This document shows positions 10,962 through 22,900 of a stretch of DNA of 64,000 nucleotides, piece after piece. Source of the stretch: Sarcocystis neurona. Lineage: Eukaryota; Apicomplexa; Conoidasida; Eucoccidiorida; Sarcocystidae. Where the stretch lies: the NCBI GenBank assembly GCA_000727475.1, contig KL647308.1, forward strand, positions 1,349,715 through 1,413,714, read 5' to 3'. Both the position numbers and the translations under genes were made by a program. Position 1 is the first letter of the stretch. Each line of letters opens with the position of its first letter. The notes under the pieces were generated by a model. It did no database searches and was not told where the DNA came from. It was given only the letters and a program-made list of their open reading frames with translations.

Positions 10962-13900
10962 GCAGCAGCAACAGCAGCAGCAGCACCAAGAGCAGTAACA
11001 ACAACAGCAGCAACAGCAATTGCAGCAGGAGCAACTGCAGCAACAACAGCAGCAACAGCAACAGCAAGAACAACAGCAGCAGCAGCAACAGCGGCAGCAG
11101 CAACAGCCGCATCAACAAGAGCAGCAGCAACAGCAAGAGCAGCAGAAACAGCAAGATCAGCAGCACCAGCAAGAGCAGCAGCAGCAGACGCATACGCCAG
11201 AAGAGCAGCTACAGTAGCAATAGCACACCAGGAGCAGCAGCAGCAGCATCAGCGACGGTGTGTTCTCCGCTGCTGCGGCCGCATCCGTAGGTGCGTGTTG
11301 CGCAGCAGGAGCGGCAGGGGCAGGAACAGTAGGAGGAGCGGGAGTTGTATGTCGGGACGCGCTACAGCGTGCGAGAGCGGCAGACGTTCGAGAAGTTTTT
11401 TAGAGCCCGTACAGCAGCAGCGGGACGGTCGGTGCGGCACCACCAGATCTAGGAAGAGCAACAGCTCGTGTTCGGCAGCAGCGGACAGCAGCAAGAGCCG
11501 CAGCACCAGAGTATTTGGTTGGTAGCAGCAGCAGCAGCAACTGAGCAGGTTGTCCGTTGAGCAGCCACAACAGCAGCAGCAGCGCTTTGTTCGTATTTTG
11601 CAATGAAAGAGTAGCGCGCTACTTTTACAGCAGCCAGGCGGTCCTGCAGCGGCTCTTTCTTCTACATAGGTGGGCACGCTTCTGCTTCTTCTGCTGCTGC
11701 TCAGCCCAGCTTCCTCGCTGCGTTTCCTGCCGTCGCAGGCGCTGCGCAAGCCACCGGGTTGCAACTGCCGCTGCCGCCACGCCCTGGTGACAAGCCGCTG
11801 CTGCTGGTACTGCGTCGACAGCAGCAGGGGGCTGATGCTAGTCTCCTGCTGCTGCGGCGACAGACCCGCTGCTGCATCTCGCGTCTTAAGTCTGAGCCCT
11901 CCATCTGCTGCTGCTTCTTCAAACGTGCTGCTGTTGCAAATCTGCTGCCGCTTTCCATCTGCTTCTTGTTCGTCTGGCCTCTTCTTCCTCTTCCGTCCTC
12001 CCGCTGCTGCTGCTTCTAGTGTGCTGCTGCTGCTGTTGCTGCTGCTGCGCGTCTATTGCTGCTGCTGCTGTTACTTTTATGTCGTGTCACCGGCTGCTGC
12101 TGCTGCCTGTGCCGTGTGCGCCGCTGTCGCTGCCGGTTCTGCTGCTTGATTCTTCGCGGACTTTGCTGTGCTGCTGCTGCTTCTGCTGCTGCAGCTGTCC
12201 CAGAGTCTCGACGCGGTGGAGTGCGCGTTGCTGTCGCTGCTCTCTCAACGCTTCTCTTTCTTTGTCAAAAGTTTGTGGCGCCTCACGAGCATGCACACAG
12301 AAATCCATCAGGCCCTCCACGAAGTTGATTATCTCAGGTAAAGAAATACCACCACTTTCACCTGAATATTCATACGTATATGTTTCTGTTGTGGTGCGTC
12401 TTTGTATATATATATACATATATGTACACATGTGATTCTACGTATATATGAAGGTAGGTGTCCTCACATACATACAAATGAAATGTATATACATGTGTGT
12501 TTCAGTTCTTGTTGGTATTTGTCTCTATGCCTATATATATATGTGGTTGTACGTATATTTATGGAGATAGATGAACTTACATACATAGAACATGAATATA
12601 CGTATATGCATATATATAATATTTAGAGATACGCGTGATGAGTGTTTGTTGAAGTGGATCCATACACAAACACGGGACTATACGTGGATGCACGCATATT
12701 ACATATATAGGTATATATGCAGATATATTGCGTGGGGAGAACGGAGGAGGCGGGACACATACATACACATATATATACGTGTGTGTGTTTGATGGTATTG
12801 CCTTAAAAACCTCGTGTATCCCTACTACATATGTGTTTGTCTTTAAAAGCTCATGTAGTCCTATATATATATGTGTATACAGCAGCACACACTAAGCAAA
12901 GGAATAGACACAAGTGTAGACGTGTCTGTCTTCATAGGAGTGCAAAAATGCCATCATAGTTCTCTACAGGGGGGATATGTAAGTATATATATATATGTGT
13001 AGAGGTATACACATATGTATATATATATGTATGTATTGGTACGTTTTCTATCGATAACATGTGGACGTATGTGTAGAGCTGTGTATCTGCAGCAGCAGCA
13101 GCACACGTGAAGAAGCGCAGCAGCACACTACAGGCAGCAACAGCACCGCATCCCTATATATATGTATGTATAGAAGTGTGCAGTAACTAATAAATATATA
13201 TATACATGCATACTGGTACGTTTCCTATCGATAACATCTGTATGTGTATGCCCCTATGTGTGCAGCTGTGTATCTATCTCATATATTTAATATATATATA
13301 TAGGTACATTGTAGGTGCACATATATATGTGGATATATTGATGCATGCTTTGCTGAAGGTACGTCCTTCGGTGTGTATAGCTGTGTACCTTGTACGTATT
13401 ACACATGTCTACACACACAAATATATATATACACATATACACAGGTAGATTTATCTGTCATTCTTCGAATACTTTGATGTTTGTACCTGTGCATGTGATG
13501 GCGCTGTGTATCCTTCTATATGTATTGTCAATGTTCACGTCCATGTATGTATATTTCGGTGTGGGGGCTTCATCGACTTTTGCTGCTGCATGCAGAGAAG
13601 AAATTCGACGGCTACGGGAAGATCGCGTGGACAGAGGGCTGCGGGTGTTGGATATGATCCGGTGGGGCCCTTCGAAGTGTCTCGCTCTGCGTCGCTTTTG
13701 CTTCTCTCTTCTACGTATATATCCGTGCTGTCCACCTCTTCCTTTGTCCAGTCTCCCCCATGTGTATATCTGCTGTTCGCCTCCTCATCCGCTTTCTCTG
13801 TGGCGCTTCTGCATATATGTGTGTTGCTGCTGTTCGCCTCCTCATCCGCCTTCTCTGTGGCCCTTATACATATATTTATATATATATATGTTGCTGCTGT

Positions 13901-16900
13901 TCGTTTCCTCATCCGCCTTCTCTGTGGCCCTTATATATATATATATATGTTGCTGCTGTTCGTTTCCTCCTCCTTTCTCTGGTGTCTTTTGTATCCGACG
14001 TTGGCTTCTTTTGTGGAGCCCAACTCGAATTCGTTGCCACTTGAATGTCCACTTTCTCTTCCATTTGGTCGGCTCTTGGGAGATTTGTCTGTCCGTACTT
14101 CGTGTATGGTAGTGTGTAGCGCAGCCTGGGCATATACATATGTGTACACATACATATATATGCATATATATATGTGTGCCCGTATATGCATGTATGGATA
14201 TATATAGATGTATATACATGTATATGTGTGTGTGTGTTTCTCTATCTGTCCGTGCCTCTCTCTTTGGCCCTGTCTCTATCAGCTGTTGTTTCTCGACCTC
14301 ATACATGTGTTCTTCTACACATGCACATGCATATAACTAATATATACACATACTTGTATGCATGCACCGGTTATATACTAGGGACGCATATGCCCATAAC
14401 TAATATATACGCATACTTGTATGCATGCACCGGTTATATACTAGGGACGCATATGCCCATAACTAATATATACACATACTTGTATGCATGCACCGGTTAT
14501 ACACTAGGGACGCACATGCCTATAACTAATATATACACATATATAGTTGTATGCATGCACCGGTCATTCGTGTGGGGACGCGTATGCCTATAGATCATAT
14601 ATATATATATATGTATGCGTATACGCACTGTCTGCGGAGTGTGTCACTCTTTTTGATTTTGCTAGGAGTAACTAACCTTCCTTCTCTTCGTTTAATTTAC
14701 CTGCGCACAGGTGCTTCCCTTGTCGATCGGCATCTCTTCGTTTGTATGTGTATCTTTCTCGTTAGAAGCGTCCGTCGAATTCTCAGCATGCATGCGCGCG
14801 TGTCTACATATATGTATGTGCATGCGCGTCTCATCTTCGTCTGCATGCAGGCGTGTGTACGTCTACGGGGGCCGCTGGCGAACCTGTCGCGCCGTGTATC
14901 TGATGCATTTCTTCTTTGTATAGGTCCTATTTTAGAGCCTTATTCTGATATATGTGTAAGTGAGTAGACCTCTTCATATTAGTCCCTTTATACATACATA
15001 TTTGTATGTATCTAACCCTCTATATATTACCATTATATATATATGTGTGCATATGGGTATACGTATACATATATGTGTATATATATATATATCTGTATGT
15101 ATTATACTTAAACGTATATGTGTATATATAGGAATTTCATGGGGTGGCCTGTACACTACTTCCGCATGCAGACGCCTGCGTGCATGTACACAGAGAGAAA
15201 GGGGTGGTGGTTTGACTGGGAAGCCTACGTGCATGCGTCAACGCGTGGATTATGCATGCCCCCCCCTCCCTGCGTTCGCACATATATGTATAAATATATA
15301 TCAGTATACATACAGCTGCTCTCTTTATATATAATATATATATGTATATGTATGTGCTGGTCTGTGTATCTGTGTGTAATTGCCTTTGTACATATATGTA
15401 TATAGCAAATATGAAACAGGCAAGATATATGAGTATATTTGGACAACAGCTGAACCTTGTGCTTCGTGGGTGCGTGCACGCATATAATGCCTGTGTGTGA
15501 GACTGCATGCATGCGTATCCTCTCTGAAACTGCATGCATGCATACCATACCTGTGTGTGAGGTTGCGTGCATGCGTATCATATCTGTGTGTGAGACTGCA
15601 CGCACACATATCCTATCAGAGACTGCATGCATGCGCATCATATCTGCGCGGCTGCGCGTGTGCATGCACCTCGTGCATGTGCGTGGGTGCATGCACATAG
15701 AGTCTGTGGACTATTTTAACGCGGGAACCGGCGACGACAGCAGGTGGCGTCTTTGTGTGACCGCGCGCATGCAGCGTTGCGGAGACACGACGCGCTTTTC
15801 TTCAAAAGACTGACTTCAGGCACCTGTGTGGGGGCGCATGCGAAGCTCCGTTTTTATTTTCTGCGGTCACCTACCGAAGTCTTTTTCCACATTTGTCACC
15901 AGCAACTATGTATGTGTGCGCCTATACGACGTGCGTCTGTAGACAACTCGCTTACGGAAGGGGGAGATAGTTGGTATGTATAAGGACGTACTCGCTGATA
16001 CATATATATATATATGTAAGGAGAATATGCGCGCGCAGTTTCTGTGTATGTATCGCGCGGCGCTGGTGTGTGTATGCTGCGCTTCCAAGTCGACTGCTTT
16101 TCTGGGACGACGGCGTGATGCTGCTACTGCTCTTGCTGCTGCTACTGCTCTTGCTGCTGCTACTGCTTTTGCTGCCGTTGCCGCTGCCGCTGCTGCTCTC
16201 CCCGCTGCTTCTGCTGCTGTCTCTGCTGCTGCGCTTACTGCTGTTCTTGCTGCCGTTGCCGTTGCTGCTGCTGCTGTCGCTGTTGATCCCAAGTTGGGGG
16301 TGTGCTGCTGTGTTGCTGCTGCTTGTGACTGACTCGTGGTGCAGGGAGAGACAGGGTTTGCTGCTGCGTATGCGGATGATGGAAAGTCTGCAGTACGTCC
16401 AGGAGTGCATGCACTCGCTCGACATTTTACTGCATGCAGAGGAACTGCCCACCAGCGTGAAACTGCTGCAGGCGACACGGCAGGTGGTGCAGCGAGAACT
16501 TTCTTCGCTTTCGATCGCCAAGCCGATTCGTCAGCGCCTTGACGGTGCGTCCCCCCTCTCAAACTGCCTCTTTTTCTCCGGTTTTCTCCTTGTTGGGCAG
16601 AACAGGTTGCTGCCGTTTCTGCTCTTCTCTCCTGGACCGTCTTCTTCTTCCGGAAGGGTGGCTATTTTTCTCTCTGTGTGTCTCTGCCCCTCTTTTCCCC
16701 TCTGACGCCGTGCGCCTTCCGCCGTCTCTCTGTCTCGCTCGCGGACGAGCCTCCCTCTGTGTGGCCGCGCCGCTGCGCAGGAGACGAGATAGAAATGTTG
16801 CTGCTGACAACACACTTTCTATCTACATCTTTCTCCCACTATATAAATAGATACACATGAATAGATATGGAGAGATAGATAGACATATGCATGCGTGAAC

Positions 16901-19900
16901 TCGGCGCGGCTAGCTGCTCACCACAGACAAACGCAGACCTCGACGTGCGTTACTACACAGCTGCGGGAAACCTGCTGTAAATATATATATATATGTCTGT
17001 GTGTCTACAGTACGCACGTATATATATATATATATATTTATAGTATGCATGAGACACCCCATCTGTGTACAAATATGTATATATGTGACTGCGCATGCAG
17101 TACAGGTGTGGAAATTGCCTGCCGTACGCCTGTCTATGTATAGAATTTCCTGACAGAAAGAGAGAGGTGCGTATGTTCATGTGTGTAGCCCTCACTTATG
17201 CGTAGGTAGGCATGCCTATTTCCAGCACCTTGTTATATATACATCAAGAGAGACAGGAAGGTAGGTGTAGTATATATATATATATATACACAGGTAGATA
17301 TATAGCTATATATATATATGTATATAATTAGGTAGGTGTGTGTATGTACGTAGCGTATATATATATATATATGTGTAGGTGGGTATGTTTCTGTATGGAG
17401 CCTTCTTATATATACATATATGTATATATATATATGTATATTGTTAGGTGTGTCTATACGTATGGCGCTCATATATATGTACATGTATATGCGTATATGT
17501 GTGTGTGTGTGTAAGTGTAAGTGTAAGTGTACGTATGTATATACATATATATGTATGTGTGCATGTGTAGGTACGTATACGTATGTATATACATATGTGT
17601 ACAGGTGCATATGTATGTGTGCACCTGTATATATGGATATGTTTACGTATCTGTCCACATTTGCTTGTTGGCTTTCGTCTGTGTTATTGATTTTCTCAAG
17701 TGGCTCGCAAGCAGCACTGGCACGTTTTTTGTGTTTCTGTTTTCGCCACGTGCGCCAGTGAGGAGACGTCGAGCTACGTAGTATATCCACCATGTATGTA
17801 CACATCTATGCGTAGAATACATTCGTGAACATCTCCACTTCATATACTTGCAGAGGTGTAGTCGCCTGAGTGAAATGACATTTCTTCGTATACGGCTGTT
17901 AAAAGTGTAATAGTAGTAGTTTTTGTAGTAGTGGTAGTAGTAGCAGCAGCAGATCTACATAGGGAGGGAGAGAGATGTAATCGCCTGCACATCTGCATTC
18001 CTCACAAATGTAGATAAAGACGTGAATACATGAATTTACTGCAGTCCATTATATATATAGTGGGACACATTATATATAAGTATATGGGTGGGATACGTCA
18101 ACCACAGCTCTCCCCTCTTGCCAGACATGTGTACCGATGTACCTTATCTATGCATATATATATCTACCACGTAGATGAGGGATATATATATATATATATT
18201 GGTCGCATCTGTGAATATTCATCCGTGTGCATATATGCATACATACACATATGCAAGCACACACGTATATATATTTATATATGTATAGTATTTATGAGGC
18301 TTGAGTTTCTGGAGGAAGGCGAGTTAGGAGATCCGGACTCTGCAGCGAAGAGGAGGGAAGCGACGCTGCTTGAAAGGTGCGAGAAGGGAAGACGGTACAA
18401 ATATCAAGACTTTGGTTAAACCAGTCTACACGACTCTTACGTGTCACTTTTAGAGGTGTAAAAACATATCCGTATGTTTATCTATCTATGTATATATGGA
18501 TGTGCGCATGTTGCATGCAACGTCGTGTATGGTCAGAGATGACGTTGGTGCAAAGACGCGTACCCACACGTCAAAGAAGAAGCAAAGTAGAAGGAAAAAG
18601 CGATAGACAAAAGGGCGACAGACTTCTGCTGCAGTCGATGTGGTGCACGTACACTGGACGTGCTGAAAATGTGGTGTACGTACAGTGGATTTGCCGCTGA
18701 TGTGGCCGACGTCCACACTGCTCTGGGGTGCGGTGTACGTACACTGGGTGTGCCGTGGGTGTGGCGTACGTGCACTGGGTTTGCTAGACATGTGGTGTAC
18801 ATACACTGCGTTTGCGGCGAGAGGGGTTTCCCTAAACTGAGTTTGGTGTGAGACTTGTGTACGTACACTCGGTTTGCTCTGGTTGTGGTGGATTCGCTGT
18901 GGCTGTGGTGTACGTACACTGGATTTGCTGTGGCTGTGGTGTACGTACACTGCGTTTGTTCTTGGAGTGGTTCACCTACACTGAGTTTGCCGTGAGTCTG
19001 GTGTACGTACACTGGGCGTGCTGTGTGGTTGCAGTGTACGTACACCGGGTTGCTCTGGACGTAGAGCGCGTGCTGCGTTGGAATTCAGGGGCCCAACTGT
19101 CTTCGTGTGTGTGCACATATACTTTTTGTTGCTCTGCATATCTGGGATGGTAGCATGCATGCGCGTACGTGTGTGCGTGTGTAAATGTATAGAAATATGT
19201 AAACGTACCTTGCTCTCTCTGCCTGTCTCGTCCCTTCTCTCTCCTCCTCCCTCCATCTCCCCCTCCCTCTCTACACACGTATGTACCCACCGATATACTG
19301 GGGGGCCGTTCCAGCATTTCTCCGTATCCCGTAGCTTCGACAGAAAGACATCTGCCAATAGAGAAGTGCTGGTGCCGCTCTCCTGCGGTGTACAGACACC
19401 TCAGCTTGTGCGTCTCTCTTCTGCTCTGTGACTTTGAACGTTTTGTTTGCGTATTCTTGCGGTCCCCTGTAAGATGCAATTGCGTAGCTATCTTGCCGAG
19501 AGGACATCTTCTTCTCTTCGCCGCAGCAAGACGGTTCTTCTGCAGATGTTGACAGCGCCGCTCGTGTGGGGTGTGTGTGTTTACTGCAGAGCTGCAGCAC
19601 GCCGTGGTGACCCAGCTGATCGACAAATTTGTCGCAGCTTCTCTCAACGTATTCTTTCCCCTGCAGCCGCCTGCTCCGGCGGCCCTGCTGCTCACGCTGA
19701 CGTGTCGTCTTCTTAATTTTTCTTCTTGTTCAGAAGCAGCCGCAGCAGTGTCGGAGGAGCAGCCGATGCAGCGCTGCACCGTCTCTGGTGCTGCTGGAGC
19801 TGAAGAGCAGTCGCCGACGAGACAAGGGGGGGGGGGAGAAGGGGGAGGAGGAGAAGCAGCAACGTCGAAATGCGGCAGCAGCAGCAGCAGCAGGAGAGTG

Positions 19901-22900
19901 TGCGGCGGCCGCATTAGCACCTGATTCTTCGCATGCTGTCGAACCGCCCTCAGCAGCAACTGGTCTACTCCCGTCAGCTGCATCAACAGGAGGCGGACGC
20001 GCAGGAGGAGAAGCAGCAGCAGCAGGAGGAACAGCAGCAACAGATGTGAACGTCGAAGCAGCAGCAGCAGCAACGTCAAAGGCAGTGGGAGACACGCTGC
20101 TGCTGCTGCTCCCACCCCGTCTTATTCGGCGCCTGCCTGCTTCGTCCCACGACCTCCGTACACGTCCTCCTTGGCGCCGTTCTGCTGCTGGTGCTGCCGT
20201 TTCTCCTTCTCGTGCTCCCTCTTCTGCTGCTCCTGATGCCGCGACGGCTGCTGCCGCCGCGCCGCTGCCGTCCTGCAGCAGGTCCAGGAATGCTGCTGCT
20301 GCTGCTGCGACCCGCTCCCCAAGTCGCCCCCATGCAGCTCCGGCGCAGCAGCGAGAGCAGGAAGGAAAGCAGCAGCAGGTGGTGGTGGTGGAGGCGGAGC
20401 AGAAGCTATACGAAAGGAGGCACGCCAGGGGTGTGATGCGGCTGCAAAGACGGATTGCTGCTGAGATGCAGCAGCTCCTCGGCGACTGGACCTGGGGGTG
20501 GACCCTTTCTATCGAAGAAATTGTCTCTCCTTCCTTCGAACACTACAACACGCTGCAGTGGGAGGAGGTACCTCTCTCTTCCACATAACTACATGCACAT
20601 GTATATCACTCATATATATGTGGCTGTTCCTCACACATATATATGACACGTATACTATATATATGTGTATGTCTGACATTTATGTATATACATGTGCGTA
20701 TATGTGCATGTGAGCAGTACCACAACAGTCTATACGATGGAAGGAAGTAATTTTTCCCCTTGTACGTACCTCGCTACACGTACGTGTATCTCTCACAAGC
20801 GGCTATATAGAGATATGTATACCAGTGTTTCTGCCATGTATATATGACAGGTAAATGCATTATATACGTATACGTGTATGTATGGCTTACACCGCTATCT
20901 AAATAGATGTATATAGACATATTGTTGATTACCAGTGAAACCGGGGTCCCGTCAAGAGAGTCCTTTTACCTTACATACATATATACATATAGAGAGAGAG
21001 AGATTACGTGCGTTTGTGTGTATGTATATGGATGTATATATATCATCAGAATGCATATATATGAGTTCATTGATATACGTAGGAGCGCGTGGAAATAGCT
21101 GAGTGACTTCAGCAGAGTTGCAAGTGGGACAGGGAAGTCCTTTTTGTCGAAGGGTGGTGGAAATTTATGGTGGGCGGAGTTCTTCTGTGTCTGGTCTCGC
21201 ACTTGCTGCGATCGAAGAAGTCTCTTCTCTGCGCCCTGCCCGTCCACGTTTGTGCCCTCGGTGTGTTGGGGATTCTCACGTCTTTCTTCTTCAAGCAGCA
21301 GAAGGAAGTGCTGACGTCTTTGTGTTCTGAGCCCGTGCGTGTATGCATGCAGATGGAGATATTTGCGAAGCTCGTTTCGTGTCTCTTCTTCGGGCCCGCT
21401 CGGTGTCTCCCCGTCTCGCTGGCTCGTTCGCACGTGCCGTCTCCCTCGTTTTCTTCCTGTCTCTGCTGCCTGTCTCCGTGTCTCCGTGTGTCTCCCTACC
21501 CCACACTTTCTCTTTTCTCCGTGTGTCCGTCTCTCCGTAGACAGGTGTGGATAAATTAATTCTCTGGAAGTCAACACACGTGCGTCTGTCTCGGTGGAAG
21601 GGTGGGCCTCCGTGTCTCTTTTTTGCCGTTATAAATATCTGTAGTCATTGCTGTGTAGACGTGGACGTAGACGAAGACAGCCTCTTGGGTGGGAGGCAGT
21701 TTGTCGCTCAGAGAAGATTGCCTGCGTGCATTTTCCTGCTGACAGTTTTGGGGATGCTGCTGCTGCTGCTGTCGCTGCTGCTGTGCACACACGTGCAGCG
21801 TCTTGTCGCTGCGTGCGTCGGCGGGGACGGAGAAGCGGGCGGGGAAAAGGAGGAAGCGGCAGCCCTGCAGCTGCTGCCGCTGCTTGTTTTGAACGAAGCC
21901 AACACGTCGTTAATGATCGGCAAAGTAAAACAAATTTTCGCTGTCGCCTCAAAAAAAGCCATGCGCGTGATAACTGCTCGCGCCGTTCAAAGATCCATGA
22001 GGCCGGCTTTCTCTCCTGCTGCTGCTGCTGCCAAAAAAAGAGGTAGAACGCCGTCTGCTGCGCGGGCTGCTGCCCGTGCTGCTGCTGCTGCAGCTTCTTC
22101 CGAGGCTACTTCTTCCTTTTCTTCGTCGACTGACGTTTCGGCGTCTTCCTGCTCTGCGTCTTCCTCCTCACTCTCCTCTTCCTCTTCCAGCAGCAGCAGC
22201 AGCGATGAAGACGAAGGCGAGGAGGAGGAGGAGCAGCAGCAACGGGAGGAGGAGGAGAAGGAACTCGTGCAGCAGCAAGCGAGAGAGGCGGTGAAGCAGA
22301 GACAGCAGGTCCGAAAGGAGAAGAAAAAACGAAAAGGAAGGAGAGGGGTCAGCTGCTGCGGCAAGGCCGCCAGCAAGAGCAGCGAAAACTGCAGGAATAG
22401 GGAAGTGGATTGCAGCAGCAGCAGCAACACCAGCCTGCGGAGACGCGGCAGCAACAGCAGCGCGGGGAGGAATCACACCAGCGGAACACCGAGGACTGAC
22501 AGCAGGAACATCAGCAGCAGTAGGAACAGCAGTGACAACCCTAGCGGCAGCAGCAGTGGAATATGTAGCACCAACGAAGGCGGTGGCGGCGGCAGCAGCA
22601 GAAGTTTCTGTAGCAGCACGGAAGTCGGTAGCAGCCGCAGCAGCAGAGCTCCTGGTAAAGAGGAGATATGTAGTGCCGCGCCAGAGCCGAAGGTAGTCGC
22701 TGCTGCTACTGCTGCTGCAGGTGCTGAAAATATTTGTGGGGTCATCGAGAATTCTGCTGCTGTCGAAGCTCCCGGTGCTGCTCCCTCACCGTCCTCTGCC
22801 GCCCTCCGCAGTCCCTACGACTCTGCCCCTGCCGCTTCTAGTGCAGCTGATGCTTTCCTTCTGGGCACGCCTTCGGCTGCGGCAGCAGCAGGAGCAGCAA

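Noticed and set aside
11343..11402. Frame reading [20 protein letters not shown], considered as a VPS54 exon between exons 3 and 4.
   Set aside because: Exons 3 and 4 already join in phase as [13 protein letters not shown], matching the family with no residues missing, and no good acceptor precedes the stretch.
15744..15983. Frame starting [20 protein letters not shown] between VPS54 exons 5 and 6.
   Set aside because: Exons 5 and 6 join in phase without it, and it matches no VPS54 segment. It remains an unexplained open stretch of intron.
18289..18376. Exon-like stretch reading [20 protein letters not shown] with TATAG acceptor and AG|GTGCGA donor, considered as a VPS54 exon between exons 6 and 7.
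   Set aside because: Its exit phase does not fit exon 7, whereas exon 6 joins exon 7 directly in phase and gives the uninterrupted family helix RLDELQHAVV.
18486..19045. Minus-strand frames with repeating YVHHSHSK and SVRTP-like peptides.
   Set aside because: The frames are translations of the 31-bp minisatellite. The unit is not a multiple of three, so the peptide changes frame each unit.
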